The notes under the pieces are model-generated. The model was not told the DNA's origin. It searched no databases and was given only the letters and a program-made list of their open reading frames with translations. 64,000 nucleotides of DNA, from assembly GCA_949752795.1 (NCBI GenBank), contig OX457061.1:46098338-46162337 (forward strand), read 5' to 3'. Positions 22,435 through 32,959 of the stretch are shown here, piece after piece. Made by a program: the position numbers and the translations under genes. Source of the stretch: Hyperoodon ampullatus (lineage: Eukaryota; Chordata; Mammalia; Artiodactyla; Ziphiidae). Within the stretch, counting starts at the first letter, position 1; each line of letters begins with the position of its first letter.

Positions 22435-23075
22435 GGGACTTCCCTGGTGGCGCAGTGGTTAAGAATACGCCTGGCCAATGCAGGGGACATGAGTTGGAGC
22501 CCTGGTCCTGGAAGATCCCACATGCCTCGGAGCAACTAAGCCCATGTGCCACAACTACTGAGCCTGTGCTCTAGAGCCCGTGAGCCACAACTACTGAAGC
22601 CTGCCAGCCCTAGAGCCGGTGCTCCGCAACAGGAGAAGCCACTGCAATGAGAAGCCCACGCACCGCAACGAAGAATAGCCCCTGCAGGCTTCCCTGGTGG
22701 CGCAGTGGTTGAGAATCTGCCTGCCAATGCAGGGGACACGGGATCGAGCCCTGGTCTGGGAAGATCCCACATGCCACGGAGCAACGAGGCCCGTGAGACA
22801 CAATTACTGAGCCTGTGCATCTGGAGCCTGTGCTCCGCAACAAGAGAGGCCGCGATAGTGAGAGGCCCACGCACCACAATGAAGAGTGGCCCCCACTTGC
22901 CGCAACTAGAGAAAGCCCTCGCACAGAAACGAAGACCCAACACAGCCATAAATAAATGAATGGATGAATAAATAAATAAAAGAGTAGCCCACGCTCACCA
23001 CAACTAGAGAAAGCCCACGTGCAGCAACGAAGACCCAATCAGCCAAAAATAAATAAATAGATAAATCATTTTAAA
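22435..23075 (+). mobile_element. CHR-type SINE, L class, split by an I-class SINE
   Basis: 5' part 22,435-22,685; 3' part from 22,980 ('agagtagcccacgctcacca') to the AAATAAAT tail. Flanks of the inner copy, 'aagaatagcccctgc' and 'aagagtagcccacgc', are the aged TSD. Confidence 0.94.
22686..22979 (+). mobile_element. CHR-type SINE, I class, nested
   Basis: Complete I-class copy inside the L-class SINE. Its tail includes 'aaatgaatggatgaataaat', a slightly scrambled AAAT repeat. Establishes that the I class was still moving after this L copy was in place. Confidence 0.95.
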
Positions 23076-23079
23076 AAGA

Positions 23080-23972
23080 GTACCTACCAAAGGATATTCA
23101 TAAATTTGAATGGTTGCCCAAGGAATAGGAGAAGGGGAGAAATGGAATGGGAATAAAAAGAAATGGATACATATATACATACCAACCAACAAAAGAAAAG
23201 GTCTGGTATGGGCAAAATAATGATAAAGAGCCATGAATTGGTAAGTATGATTATTAATTCAATCCTAGGAACAATAACAAAAAACTGGTTTAAAAATATA
23301 TGTGACTGAGTCTGGGGGGTAAGGCTCACTTCAGGTGTGGCTTTATGCTAGACATAACCATGGGAGTAACTGAAGACTCACTTTCTCTCCATTTCTAAAA
23401 CAGCTACAAGAGGTATCTGGTCCTCTTACCAGACAACTTTGTGACAAACCTCCCTGTCTGAAGAGGTTGCTTTCTGAGTAGTGGGGAGTGGTAAGGAACT
23501 ACTGTTCCTTATAAACTTTATAGTATATTTGACTTTTAAAACTATATATATATATATATATATGAGTTATTTTTATAAATGAAAAATAAATTTAATTAAC
23601 AGAAAGAAGCAAGTGTCAAATCAGTAATGGGAAGGGAGTAAGGAATCTAAATTAGCAGGATTTGGAGGAAAAAGAGTAAACCAGTAGTTAGGAATCCAGA
23701 TAGGCAGGTCAGTTAAGTTATCAGCCATCAGGACGCAGGTTATTGCAAAGGGCATCTAAACCATGAGTTCAGCAGCTCATGAGTCCAGCTGTTATCAGGG
23801 GAACAGCTGGTCTAGTATCATAAGAAGAAGAGTAAATACAGGTGATTTACTCTTCCCAGTTTCTCCCATAATCATACCTATAGCTAGCTATCGCCACTTT
23901 CAACATCCACAGAATCAGTGCATCTCTAACTCCCAGGGACAATTCTGACTTACTATTTAAAACCCTCAACCA
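23080..23972. other. unclassified sequence with a (TA)n tract
   Basis: (TA)n at 23,543-23,563. 23,080-23,330 may be old L1 3' sequence. The remainder is unrecognised. Translation gives only short frames. Confidence 0.35.
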
Positions 23973-24136
23973 GGACTTCCCTGGTGGCGCAGTGGTTGGG
24001 AATCCGCCTGCCAGTGCAGGGGACACGGTTTCAATCCCTCGTCTGGGAGGATCCCACATGCCACGGAGCGCCTAAGCCCATGTGCCACAACTACTGAGCC
24101 TGCGGTCTAGAGCCCGCGAGCCACAACTACTGAGCC
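23973..24136 (+). mobile_element. CHR-type SINE, L class, 3'-truncated
   Basis: Head and about half of the body, ending abruptly after 'cacaactactgagcc' where MIR sequence begins. No tail or TSD, so a later deletion removed its 3' half. Confidence 0.88.
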
Positions 24137-24470
24137 ACAGAATTCAACATGTGCCAGGCACTGCTCTACATTTTTTTACATATATTAACTCATTTAATTT
24201 TGTTTTTGGTTTTTTTTGTGTGTTTTTTTTTGGCCGCGCCATGTGGCTTGCAGAATCTTTGTTCCCTGACCAGGGATTGAACCCGGGCCTTTGGCAGTGA
24301 AAGCGAGGACTCCTAACCACTGGACTACCAGGGAATTCCCTTAACTCATTTAATTCTTAAAACCACCTATGAGGTAGGTATTATCATCAAACCCTTATTA
24401 CAAAGAGGAAGATAAATAAAAATAATTTTAGAAATTTGCACAAGGTCACACATCTAGTAACTAACGGAGT
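24137..24470 (-). mobile_element. MIR, split by a SINE
   Basis: 'gtgccaggcactgctctaca' on the left, then 'cctatgaggtaggtattatc' and 'gcacaaggtcacacatctag' on the right, form a reverse-oriented MIR. Continuity is restored by removing 24,200-24,341. Confidence 0.85.
24200..24341 (-). mobile_element. CHR-type SINE, S class, inserted in MIR
   Basis: 'ggccgcgccatgtggcttgc' to 'accagggaattccc'. The oligo-dT side is mixed T/G. Perfect TSD 'ttaactcatttaatt' at 24,185-24,199 and 24,342-24,356. Confidence 0.95.
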
Positions 24471-24480
24471 CTGGATATCA

Positions 24481-24491
24481 CTCTCTCTCTG

Positions 24492-24563
<72 letters not shown>

Positions 24564-24570
24564 TTTTTTT
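24481..24570 (+). repeat. (CT)n-(TA)n-(T)n compound microsatellite
   Basis: About 32 CT units interrupted by two 'gtct' variants, then (TA)9 and T9. A long homopyrimidine tract that can form triplex DNA and is likely length-variable. Confidence 0.95.
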
Positions 24571-24621
24571 AATTCCCCTTAGCACAGGGCAAGGCACATG
24601 TTAATCACTCAAACAGTGCCT

Positions 24622-24811
24622 GGGACTTCCCTGGCAGTCCAGTGGTTAAGACTTTGCCTTCCAATGCAGGGGGTGCAGGTTTGATCCCTGGTTGAGGAGC
24701 TAAGATCCCACGTGCCTCGTGGCCAAATAAACCAAAAACATAAAACAGAGGCAATATTGTAACAAATTCAATAAAGACTTTAAAAATAGTCCACATCAAA
24801 AAAATAAAAAT
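24622..24811 (+). mobile_element. CHR-type SINE, S head with a distinct unique tail
   Basis: After an S-class head, the element continues 'aaaacataaaacagaggcaa', 'attcaataaagacttt' and 'gtccacatcaaaaaaat'. The same tail occurs at 31,041-31,302, so this is a genuine subfamily (CHR-1-like in my reading), not a one-off transduction. TSD 'aaacagtgcct' at 24,611-24,621 and 24,812-24,822. Confidence 0.93.
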
Positions 24812-24822
24812 AAACAGTGCCT

Positions 24823-25124
24823 ATTATTAACTCTGTAAATCTCTGTTAAGACAATATTCTCATCTCAGATTAGACTCATCTTGGCCTGAAAATTGCCCAG
24901 CCCATTAGACTGGACCGTTTTTCTACATGTGTGAGGCTGGTTCAGTTCCAGGCAGTCTTATTTGAAACAAGTGGGCAAGTCTAGACCTTCTCCACCTTCC
25001 TTAACTAGTTCTAAATAATAACCATACGCCACCAGGTTTATTTATTTATCAAATGGTTCAATGGTTAATAGAATTGGGAGTGAAAAACCAGATGATCATC
25101 TCCAAAGATACTGAAAACTCATGC
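24823..25124. other. unclassified sequence
   Basis: No repeat or exon recognised. Confidence 0.4.
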
Positions 25125-26070
25125 AACAGAATTCAACATCCATTCTTGACTATTTTTTAAAAAGCCAGATACTTCAATAATATAGTAAAGCATATATGTC
25201 TAACCCAACACCCAATATAATCTTTGATAAGTGCCCCAAGCACTCTCAGTAAAGTCAGAAAGAAGATAAGGATATTCTTTATCATTATAGTTTTTAACAT
25301 TATTCTGCATATACCAGTCAATGTAATTAACAGGAAAAAGAAAAGTACAAAAATTAAAAAACTATCATGATTTTCAGTTATATGATTTACTTGGAAATCT
25401 AAAATGAATCAACTGGAAAATTATTTCAAATGGTAACAGAATCCATTTGGGTGCTGGTACAAATTTAACACCAATAAATTCAACAGTACTCCCAGATACA
25501 AAAATCTATTTAGAAAATAGAAGCAAATACCCTGTCAGAAATAACAATAAAGATTAATTACTTAGCAATAAACTTAAATGTGCAAAATTAATAACTAAAG
25601 AAAAAGGATGAAGATACTCTTTAATAATACGGAAAGTATATATTAAGGGGAAAAAAAAGAAGGGTGCTGCAAATTAAGTGTGCGATTTGCGTAAAAATAG
25701 GTATCTAGACACAGACCTTACACCCTTCACAAAAATTAACTCAAAATGGATCACAGACCTAAAGTAAAACATAAACCATAAAACTCCTAGAACGTAACAT
25801 AGGAAAAAATTCTAAATGACCTTGGATTTGGTAATAACTTTTCTGATATAATGCCAAAGGCACAAAAGAATTGATCAGTTGAACTTCATCAAAATTAAAA
25901 ACATGCTCTGTGGAAGACACTGCCAAGAGAATGAAAAGACAAGCCACACACTAGGAGAAAATATTTGCATAAGACACATCTGATAAAAGACTTATCCAAA
26001 ATATACTCTTAAAGCTCAACAGTAGGAAAATGAACAACCTGACTTAAAAATGGGCAAAATATTTGAACAG

Positions 26071-26400
26071 GGCTTCCCTGGTTGCACAGTGGTTGAGAAT
26101 CTGCCTGTTAATGCAGGGGACACGGGTTCGAGTCCTGGTCTGGGAAGAGCCCATATGCCGCGGAGCAACTAGGCCGGTGAGCCACAACTACTGACCCTGC
26201 GCGTCTGGAGCCTGTGCTCCGCAACAACAGAGGCCGCGATAGTGAGAGGCCCGCGCACCGCGATGAAGAGAGTCCCCCCGCTTGCCACAACTAGCGAAAG
26301 CCCTCGCACAGAAACGAAGACCCAACACAGCAAAAGTAAATAAATTAATTAATAAAAGAATACCAAAGAAGCTTAAACATAAATGCTCTAAAAAAAAAAA
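26071..26400 (+). mobile_element. CHR-type SINE, I class, with short extra 3' sequence
   Basis: The regular tail ends near 26,357 (ATTAATTAATAAAAG). A further 43 bases ('taccaaagaagcttaaacat' included) and a final A-run then precede the TSD. TSD 'atttgaacag' at 26,061-26,070 and 26,401-26,410, so the extra piece came with the SINE. Confidence 0.9.
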
Positions 26401-26546
26401 ATTTGAACAGACGTCTCACTAAGGAAGATATACCGATGGCAAATAAGCATATGAAAATATTCTCAACATTACACATCACAGGAATTGCAAGTTAAAACAA
26501 TGAGATTCCACTACATACCTATTAGACTTGTTAAAATCCAAACACT

Positions 26547-26940
26547 GGGCTTCCCTGGTGGTGCAGTGGTTAAGAATCCGCCTGCCAATTCAGGGGACAC
26601 AGGTTCGAGCCCTGGTCCAGGAAGATCCCCCATGCCACGGAGCAACTAAGCTCATGGGCCAAAACTACCGAGCCTGTGCTCTAGGGCCCGTGTGCCACAA
26701 CTACTGAAGCCCACGCACCACAACTATTGAAGCCCGCGTGCCTAGAGCCCATGTTCCACAACAAGAGAAGCCACTGCAACAAGAAGCCCATGCACCGCAA
26801 TGAAGAGTAGCTCCTGCTCACCGCAACTAGAGAAAGCCCGCACGCAACAACGAAGACCCAATGCAGCCATAAATAAATAAATAGATTGATTAATTAATTG
26901 ATTTATATATATATATAAATATATATTTATATATATATAT
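26547..26940 (+). mobile_element. CHR-type SINE, L class, with expanded AT tail
   Basis: Complete L copy. Its AAAT tail has turned into (TTAA)n and then (TA)n (26,903-26,943). TSD 'aaatccaaacactg', with one base gained on the right (26,941-26,955). Confidence 0.93.
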
Positions 26941-27800
26941 AAATCCAGAACACTGACAAACACCAAATGCTGGTGAGGATTAGGAACTAACAGAACTCTC
27001 ATTTATTGCTGGTGGGAATACAAAATGATACAGCCACTTTGAAAGACAGTTGGCAGTCTCTTATAAAATTAAACATACTCTTATCATACAATCCAGCAAT
27101 TGTGCTCCTTGGTATTTAAAACCCAAATCAGTTGAAAACTTATGTCCACATAAAAACCTGTACATGAATGTTTATAGCAACCTTATTCATAATTGCCAAA
27201 ACCTGGAAGCAACCAAGATATCCTTCAATAGGTAAACATATAAGCAAATTGTGATGCATCCAGACAACAGAATATTGTTCAGTGATAAAAAAGAAACGAG
27301 CTATCAAGCCACTAAAAAACATGGACATCCTCAATGCATATTTCTAAGTAAAAGCCAATCTGAAAAGGCAACATACTATATGATTCCAAATATAGGACAT
27401 TCTGAAAAAGATAAAACTATGACGACAGAAAGAAGATCAGAAGTTGCCAGTGGTTGGGGAGTGGCAGGGTGAACAGGCAGAGCACAGAGGATTTTTAGGA
27501 CAGTGAAAATACTCTATTATACTATAATGATGGATACATGTTGTCCTACATTTGTGAATGTATAGGACCAAGAGTGAACCTTAATGTAAACTACAGCCTA
27601 TAGCTGACTGTGATGTGTCAATGTAGGTTCATCAATTATAACAAATGTACCTCCCTGCTGGGGGATGCTGACAATGAGGAAAGCTATACATGCATGGGGG
27701 CAGAGGATATATGGGAAACCTCTGTACCTTCCTCTCAATTTTGCTGGAAACCTAAAACTGCTCTAAGAAAATAGTCTTTATTTACCAAAAAAATACAATT

Positions 27801-27803
<3 letters not shown>

Positions 27804-27832
<29 letters not shown>
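27804..27832 (+). repeat. (AC)n microsatellite
   Basis: About 14 uninterrupted AC units starting at the decayed tail of the L1 at 25,125-27,795, consistent with birth from an A-rich tail. Confidence 0.97.
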
Positions 27833-27835
<3 letters not shown>

Positions 27836-27991
27836 CTAAAATGTCTGAAGTCTGAAAGAAACGAAAAAGAAGCTTTGAATAAATGGAAGGTCAGAGAAAG
27901 ATTTTAATATGTCAAGATGTCAACTCTCTTCAAACCAATTTATAAATGTAAACGACAAAAAATGCAACGACAAAAAACATATACACTAAAA

Positions 27992-28013
27992 GGGTCGGGG
28001 TGGGGGGTGGGGG
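27992..28013 (+). other. G-quadruplex-type motif
   Basis: Four G-runs (GGG, GGGG, GGGGGG, GGGGG) separated by one or two bases. Fits the G3+N1-7 rule on the plus strand. Confidence 0.8.
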
Positions 28014-28057
28014 CTAGCTAATTTGACTCAAAGATTCATACAAAAAAAATAAGGAAG

Positions 28058-28264
28058 GGGCTTCCCTGGTGGCGCAGTTGTTGAGAGTCCGCCTGCCGAT
28101 GCAGGGGACACGGGTTCGTGCCCCGGTCCGGGAGGATCCCACGTGCCGCGGAGCGGCTGGGCCCGTGAGCCATGGCCGCAGAGCCTGCGCGTCCGGAGCC
28201 TGTGCTCCGCAGCGGGAGAGGCCACAACGGTGAGAGGCCCACGTACCGCAAAAAAAAAAAAAAA
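28058..28264 (+). mobile_element. CHR-type SINE, Y class
   Basis: A near-consensus Y copy with 'gttgttgag' for 'gtggttgag'. Short TSD 'aaggaag' visible at 28,051-28,057 and 28,265-28,271. Ends 'cgtaccgc' plus A-run. Confidence 0.95.
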
Positions 28265-28740
28265 AAGGAAGAACAGCCAAGAAATTTCTCAGGGAAAAAC
28301 AAAAGTAATGAGAGGGCAATAGCCCTAACAGACATTAAAAATATATTCTAAGCCAAAATAAGTAGAACTAGGTAGAGATTAATGTTAACAAACAACAGAA
28401 ATAGACTCAAGTAAACAGGGGAATTTGGATTATGATAAAGGTAGCATTTCAAATCAATAAGAGAAAAAATAGATTATTCAGACTAACTTTTTGCTATATG
28501 TCTCCTTTTATACCTTATGAACTTGAAACCATATTACCTTTTTTCAGTGCTATAGACTGAACAGACAACAGTTCTATTCTTGCCCACTCTCAAAATCCAC
28601 TAAAACTTAAAATATAGGGATTAAAAAAAAAAAAGCACACATAAGGACAAAGACAATTGGCAAAGAGACAATAGCAATTAAATTTTGGACAGTAGAAAAC
28701 AGATGGAAAAGAAAGAAATTATTCCAAATGACCAGAGAAA

Positions 28741-29690
28741 GCCAAATCTTAAACTGGTGGTGGGAAAAGTAGAAAACCAACATAATTTACACATACAATC
28801 CCCCAAAATCTTGAGAACTAGAAGTATCAAACTGCTCTAGAAGTGGGAGTATGAAGAGGCTAAGGGGAGGAAGACTGCCTGAAAGTTTATTTATGAAGCA
28901 GATAGATTTTTCAGATCTCCTCCCTTACTTCATGTAGCTGGGCACTCATGCCAGAACATGGGCACCTTATTCTCTGGGGAAGGTCTTTGAGTTGGGCAAC
29001 ATCAGGCTCAGATTGGTGCAGGAGCCCCATGCTGCAAATAGTGGGGGATGAAGGAAAAGTTAATATGCTAAATGTTGACAACCCTAGTCCTCTTCCCCAG
29101 GCGACTCACAGGATGACTGGCAGTTAGTCCCTTACCCTCCAGAAACAGAAAAATGGAGGAGTCTTCACTGGGAAAACTCACAGACCCAAGAGAGAGGCCT
29201 AACGATAGTGACATTGCGAGGTTCCATTAGGAAAAGGCCAGCCAGATCACTCTATAAAGAAGTTAAAAGTTGCCAGCCCCCCCAATCCATGCACTGAGAA
29301 CTTTGTCAGCTTTCGGTCACTCACTCAGACTTTAAAAAGACAGTTCTGCTTCCAATGCTCCCACTGCAATCATCTGGGGGAGTAGTTTTGCAAAAATGGT
29401 ATTTTAAAAAAGATTTCGTAAACCTACAAAAGTAATAACTGTAGGAACTAAAATTTCAGAAGGGGAGAGCCCTTTCTTGGTGAGCCAGAAGTTGTTGGCA
29501 ATTTTCTTCATTTTCTTTTTCTGGGGGGCAATTGCCAATTTTGGAGGTAGGCTAAAAAACCAGACTGGGCACAGGCAGAAGGACGCTACTAAAAGAAAGA
29601 AATCAGCTCAATTTTTGGTGGTCACACAGAGCTGAAATGAAGGACAGGAAGTGCTTAAAGACACATGATCAATTTTCCCCAAGGGAGGGA
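28741..29690 (+). repeat. ancient dispersed repeat (pair with 18,310-18,770)
   Basis: 'gactcacaggatgactggca', 'cccaagagagaggcctaacg' and 'gcgaggttccattaggaaaa' parallel the 18.5-kb copy. Comparatively GC-rich for this window. Open frames are short and unrelated to each other. Confidence 0.4.
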
Positions 29691-29836
29691 GGGATGGTCT
29701 GTCTGTCTGTCTGTCTATCTATCTATTTGCCATGCCGCACAGCATATGGGATTTTAGTTCCCTAACCAGGGTTCGAACTCATGGCCCCTGCAGTGGAAGC
29801 GTGGAGTCTTCACCACTGGACCACCAAGGAAGTCCT
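29688..29836 (-). mobile_element. CHR-type SINE, S class, with microsatellite tail
   Basis: Body 29,726-29,836 ('tgccatgccgcacagcatat' to 'accaaggaagtcc'). On its oligo-dT side lies (TCTG)5(TCTA)3 at 29,698-29,726, apparently grown from the tail. 'ccaaggga' and 'ctaaggga' flanks may be the TSD. Confidence 0.88.
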
Positions 29837-30224
29837 GCCTAAGGGATTTTGATGGCATTAGGGCACTGACAGAAAAACATAATCTCCTTTCAGATTTTAC
29901 AGCTGCAATGTGTTAGAGGGTAAAAAAATAAACTCAGAACCTCTGAAGGCCAGAATTCAATCTCCTACAGTCATTCAAAGCTGAGGAAACCAAGATTTAC
30001 CTCTCTCAACCAAAAGCCCATAGTGGCACACCAGAAGCACAAGGACAGAGACAGGCTGAGTCTTACTAAAACTGTAACCCAAGCTCCAGCCTGAATTAAT
30101 CCTTGAACTGGTTTGAAGAGAACAACCCCACAACCTATTTACCTAACTGAAGTAAGGGGAAAGCATCTTTGGAGAAAAATATCTTAGCCTCTCTATTCTT
30201 TCATATGCAACATCTGGCATACAA

Positions 30225-30577
30225 TCAATCAATCTATCTATCTATTTATTTATTTATGGCTGCGTTGGGTCTTCATTGCTGCGCGCCGGCTTTCTCTAGT
30301 TGCAACGAGTGGGGGCTACTCTTTGTTGCAGTGCGCAGGCTTCTCACTGCAGTTGTTTCTCTTGTTGCAGAGCACGGGCTCTAGGCACCCGGGCTTCAGT
30401 ATTTGTGGCACATGGGCTCAGCAGTTGTGGCTTGCAGGCTCTAGAGCACAGGCTCTGTAGTTGTGGCGCGTGGGCTTAGTTGCTCCACAGCATGTGGGAT
30501 CTTCCTGGACCAGGGCTCGAACCCGTGTCCCCTGCATTGGCAGGCGGATTCTTAACCACTGTGCCACCAGGGAAGCC
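30225..30577 (-). mobile_element. CHR-type SINE, L class
   Basis: Oligo-dT side is (ATCT)n/(TTTA)n at 30,225-30,258, then 'ggctgcgttgggtcttcatt'; ends 'accagggaagcc'. TSD 'ctggcatacaa' at 30,214-30,224 and 30,578-30,588. Confidence 0.95.
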
Positions 30578-30611
30578 CTGGCATACAACTGGGGGGGAAA
30601 AAAAATGTTCT

Positions 30612-30823
30612 GGGCTTCCCTGGTGGCGCAGTGGTTGAGAGTCTGCCTGCCGATGCAGGGAACATGGGTTCATGCCCCGGTCCGGGAAGATCCCACATGC
30701 CGCGGAGCGGCTAGGCCCGTGAGCCCTGGCCGCTGAGCCTGCGCGTCTGGAGCCTGTGCTCCGCAACGGGAGAGGCCACAACAGTGAGAGGGCCCGCGTA
30801 CCGCAAAAAAAAAAAAAAAAAAA
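30612..30823 (+). mobile_element. CHR-type SINE, Y class
   Basis: Y copy with B box 'gttcatgcc' and 19-A tail. Flanks 'aaaaatgttct' and 'aaaaactgttct' are a TSD differing by one inserted base. Confidence 0.95.
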
Positions 30824-30941
30824 CTGTTCTGCAGAAAGGCAGAATAACAAATGATAATCAAGAGAAGAAAAAAGTACAGAAACAAATTCAAAGATGACCC
30901 AGGTATTCGAGTTAGCAAACAGGACTTTTAAATAAAAATGA

Positions 30942-31302
30942 GGGACTTCCCTGGCGGCTCAATGGTTAAGACTCCCCCTTTCCAATTCAGGGGGTGCAGG
31001 TTTGATCCCTGGTCAGGAAGCTGAGATCCCACATGCCTCAGGGCCAAAAAATCAAAACATAAAACAGAAGCAATGTTGCAACAAATTCAATAAAGAATTT
31101 ATTTTTTTAACAAATTTATTTATTTTTGGTTGCATTGGGTCTGCTCTCAGGCTTAGTTGCTCCACAGCAATGTGGGATCTTCCCGGACCAGGGATTGAAC
31201 CCATGTCCCCTGCATTGGCAGGCAGATTCTTAACCACTGCACCACCAGGGAAATCCTTCAATAAAGACTTTAAAAATGGTCCACATCAAAAAAACAAAAA
31301 TC
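30942..31302 (+). mobile_element. CHR-type SINE, S head with unique tail, split
   Basis: Same subfamily as 24,622-24,811. The tail is interrupted after 'acaaattcaataaag' by a minus-strand SINE and resumes at 31,257 with the duplicated 'ttcaataaag', then 'ggtccacatcaaaaaaac'. Confidence 0.93.
31096..31256 (-). mobile_element. CHR-type SINE, L class, internally deleted, nested
   Basis: Only 160 bases. 'ggttgcattgggtctgctct' jumps directly to 'cttagttgctccacagcaat', losing the central body. TSD 'ttcaataaag' at 31,086-31,095 and 31,257-31,266. Confidence 0.92.
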
Positions 31303-31303
31303 G

Positions 31304-31511
31304 GGGCTTCCTTGGTGGTGCAGTGGTTGAGAGTCCGCCTGCCGATACAGGGGACGCGAGTTCGTGCCCTGGTCCGGGAGGATCCCACATGCCGCGGAGC
31401 TGCTGGGCCCGTGAGTCATGGCCACTGAGTCTGCGCATCCAGAGTCTGTGCTCCACAATGGGAGAGGCCACAACGGTGAGAGGCCCGCGTACCATAAAAA
31501 AAAAAAAAAAA
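31304..31511 (+). mobile_element. CHR-type SINE, Y class
   Basis: Inserted at the A-rich end of the preceding SINE. Head 'gggcttccttggtggtgcag', B box 'gttcgtgcc', end 'gcgtaccat' plus 16 A. Confidence 0.94.
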
Positions 31512-31599
31512 TCTTTAAAATAAATAAACCAATAAATAACAATGATTTAGTATGTTAAAGGAAAATAGAGGAAAAGATTTAATTTAAAAAATAAAATTC

Positions 31600-31891
31600 A
31601 GGACTTCCCTGGTGGTCCAGTGGTAAAGAACCTGCCTTATAATGCAAGGGACGCAGGTTCTATCCCTGGTCAGGGAACTAAGTTTCCACATGCCGCAGGG
31701 CAACTAAGCCCCGCGTGCCACAACTACTGAGCTTGCGTGCCACAAAACTACAGAGCCCACACGCCACAAGCAGAGAGGAAACCTGCACACCACAACTAGA
31801 GAGAAGCCCACGCACTGCACTGAAGGTCCCGAGTGCTGCAACTAAGACCCGACCCAGCCAAAACAAGAAAATAAATTAAAAAATATTTAAA
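31600..31891 (+). mobile_element. CHR-type SINE, long variant
   Basis: Like the copies at 4,230 and 13,491 ('ggtccagtggtaaagaacct', 'cttataatgcaagggacgca', 'gacccgacccagcc'). Tail irregular and A-rich. Confidence 0.92.
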
Positions 31892-31971
31892 AAGGGGGAG
31901 GACAGGACAGAACACAGTGTAGTAGGTAGGTGGAACCTAGTTATAAAAGGTCCAATACATATGTAAATAGA

Positions 31972-32020
31972 GGTGGGAGGGGAAAAGAGGGAGGGAGGGA
32001 GGGAAGGAAGGAACAGGGAA
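31972..32020 (+). repeat. purine-rich (GGGA)n/(GGAA)n tract
   Basis: Continuous purine run with several GGGAGGG units. Potential triplex or G-quadruplex former on the plus strand. Confidence 0.85.
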
Positions 32021-32255
32021 GAAGGAATATCCGAAGAGATAACAGCCAAGAATCTTCTTCCAAAACTGATGAAATATATCTACACACAGATTTAAGAAGC
32101 TCAGTGAATCAGAACAGGATTAAAAAAAAGTCCAGGCAAGCCATAAACTGTTGAAAACAAAGACAAAGAAAATCTTAAAAGTAACCAGAAGAAAGATATT
32201 ACCTTAAAGTAGCAATAACAGTATTAATGGCTGACTTGTCAAAAGAAAATAAGGA

Positions 32256-32823
32256 AGTGTGTGTGTGTGTACACACACACACACACACACATACAGAGTG
32301 GAATATTATTCAGCCATTAAAATGGGAGAATCCTACCATTTTGGACAACATGGATGAACACTGAGACCATCATGCTAAGCGAAATAAGTTAGAGAAATAC
32401 AAATGCTGTATGATCTCACTTATATGTGGAATCTAAAAGAGCCAAAGTCATAGAAACAGAGAGTAGACTGGTGGTTGCCAGGGGCTGGCAGTGAGGGGAG
32501 GTGGGATGGGAGACATGAGATGTGGGTCAAAGGGTATGAACTTCCAGTTATAAGAGGAATAAGTTCTGGGAATCTAATGTACAGCATGGTGATCTACAGT
32601 TAACAACAATGTATTCTATACTTGAAAGCTGGGAAGAGAGTAAATCTTAAATGTTACCACCACCACCACCACCACCACAACAACATGGTAATTATGTGAG
32701 ATGAAGGATGTGTTAACTAACTTTATTGTGGTAATCTTTTTGCAATACAAATATCAAAATTATCATATTGTACACCTTAAACTTACACAAGGTTGCATGT
32801 CAATTATAGCTTAATAAAGCTAG
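32256..32823 (+). mobile_element. 5'-truncated L1 3' end with palindromic (GT)n(AC)n head
   Basis: L1 3' region ('gaatattattcagccattaa', 'tggtggttgccaggggctgg', 'acaccttaaacttacacaag', 'aataaagctagaaaa'). Starts in (GT)7(AC)10 at 32,257-32,290. An (ACC)n tract lies at 32,656-32,677. Aged TSD 'aaaagaaaataaggaagt' at 32,241-32,258 and 32,824-32,843 shows it landed within an older L1. Confidence 0.9.
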
Positions 32824-32959
32824 AAAAGAGAAACTAAGGAAGTCAGAAACCACTGAAATGACAACGTAGGCGTGCTCAAAGGAGATGATTTAAAAAGAAA
32901 AAAGCCAACCTAGAAATCTACACCCAGCCAAAAAAAGTTTCAAAAAAATAAAGATGCTT

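Larger units (their letters stand above)
25125..27795 (+). mobile_element. L1M element, ORF2 to 3' end, with two SINEs inside
   Basis: Long collinear L1: reverse-transcriptase downstream region, 'atggatcacagacctaaagt', 'gctggtgggaatacaaaatg' and 'agaagttgccagtggttggg', then a 3' UTR ending near 'ctgctctaagaaaatagtct'. Removing SINEs 26,071-26,400 and 26,547-26,940 leaves one element of about 1.9 kb, 5'-truncated. All frames carry stops. Confidence 0.85.
27850..28740 (+). mobile_element. L1 ORF2 fragment with a Y SINE inside
   Basis: 'ccaagaaatttctcagggaa', 'aatgagagggcaatagccct' and 'gatttaaataag'-like wording at 28,375-28,470 correspond to L1 ORF2 downstream of the polymerase. The 3' part (28,500-28,740) is less certain. 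Confidence 0.6.

Noticed and set aside
24481..24570. CRISPR-like or other designed repeat array
   Set aside because: It is a simple CT/TA microsatellite; there are no spacers.
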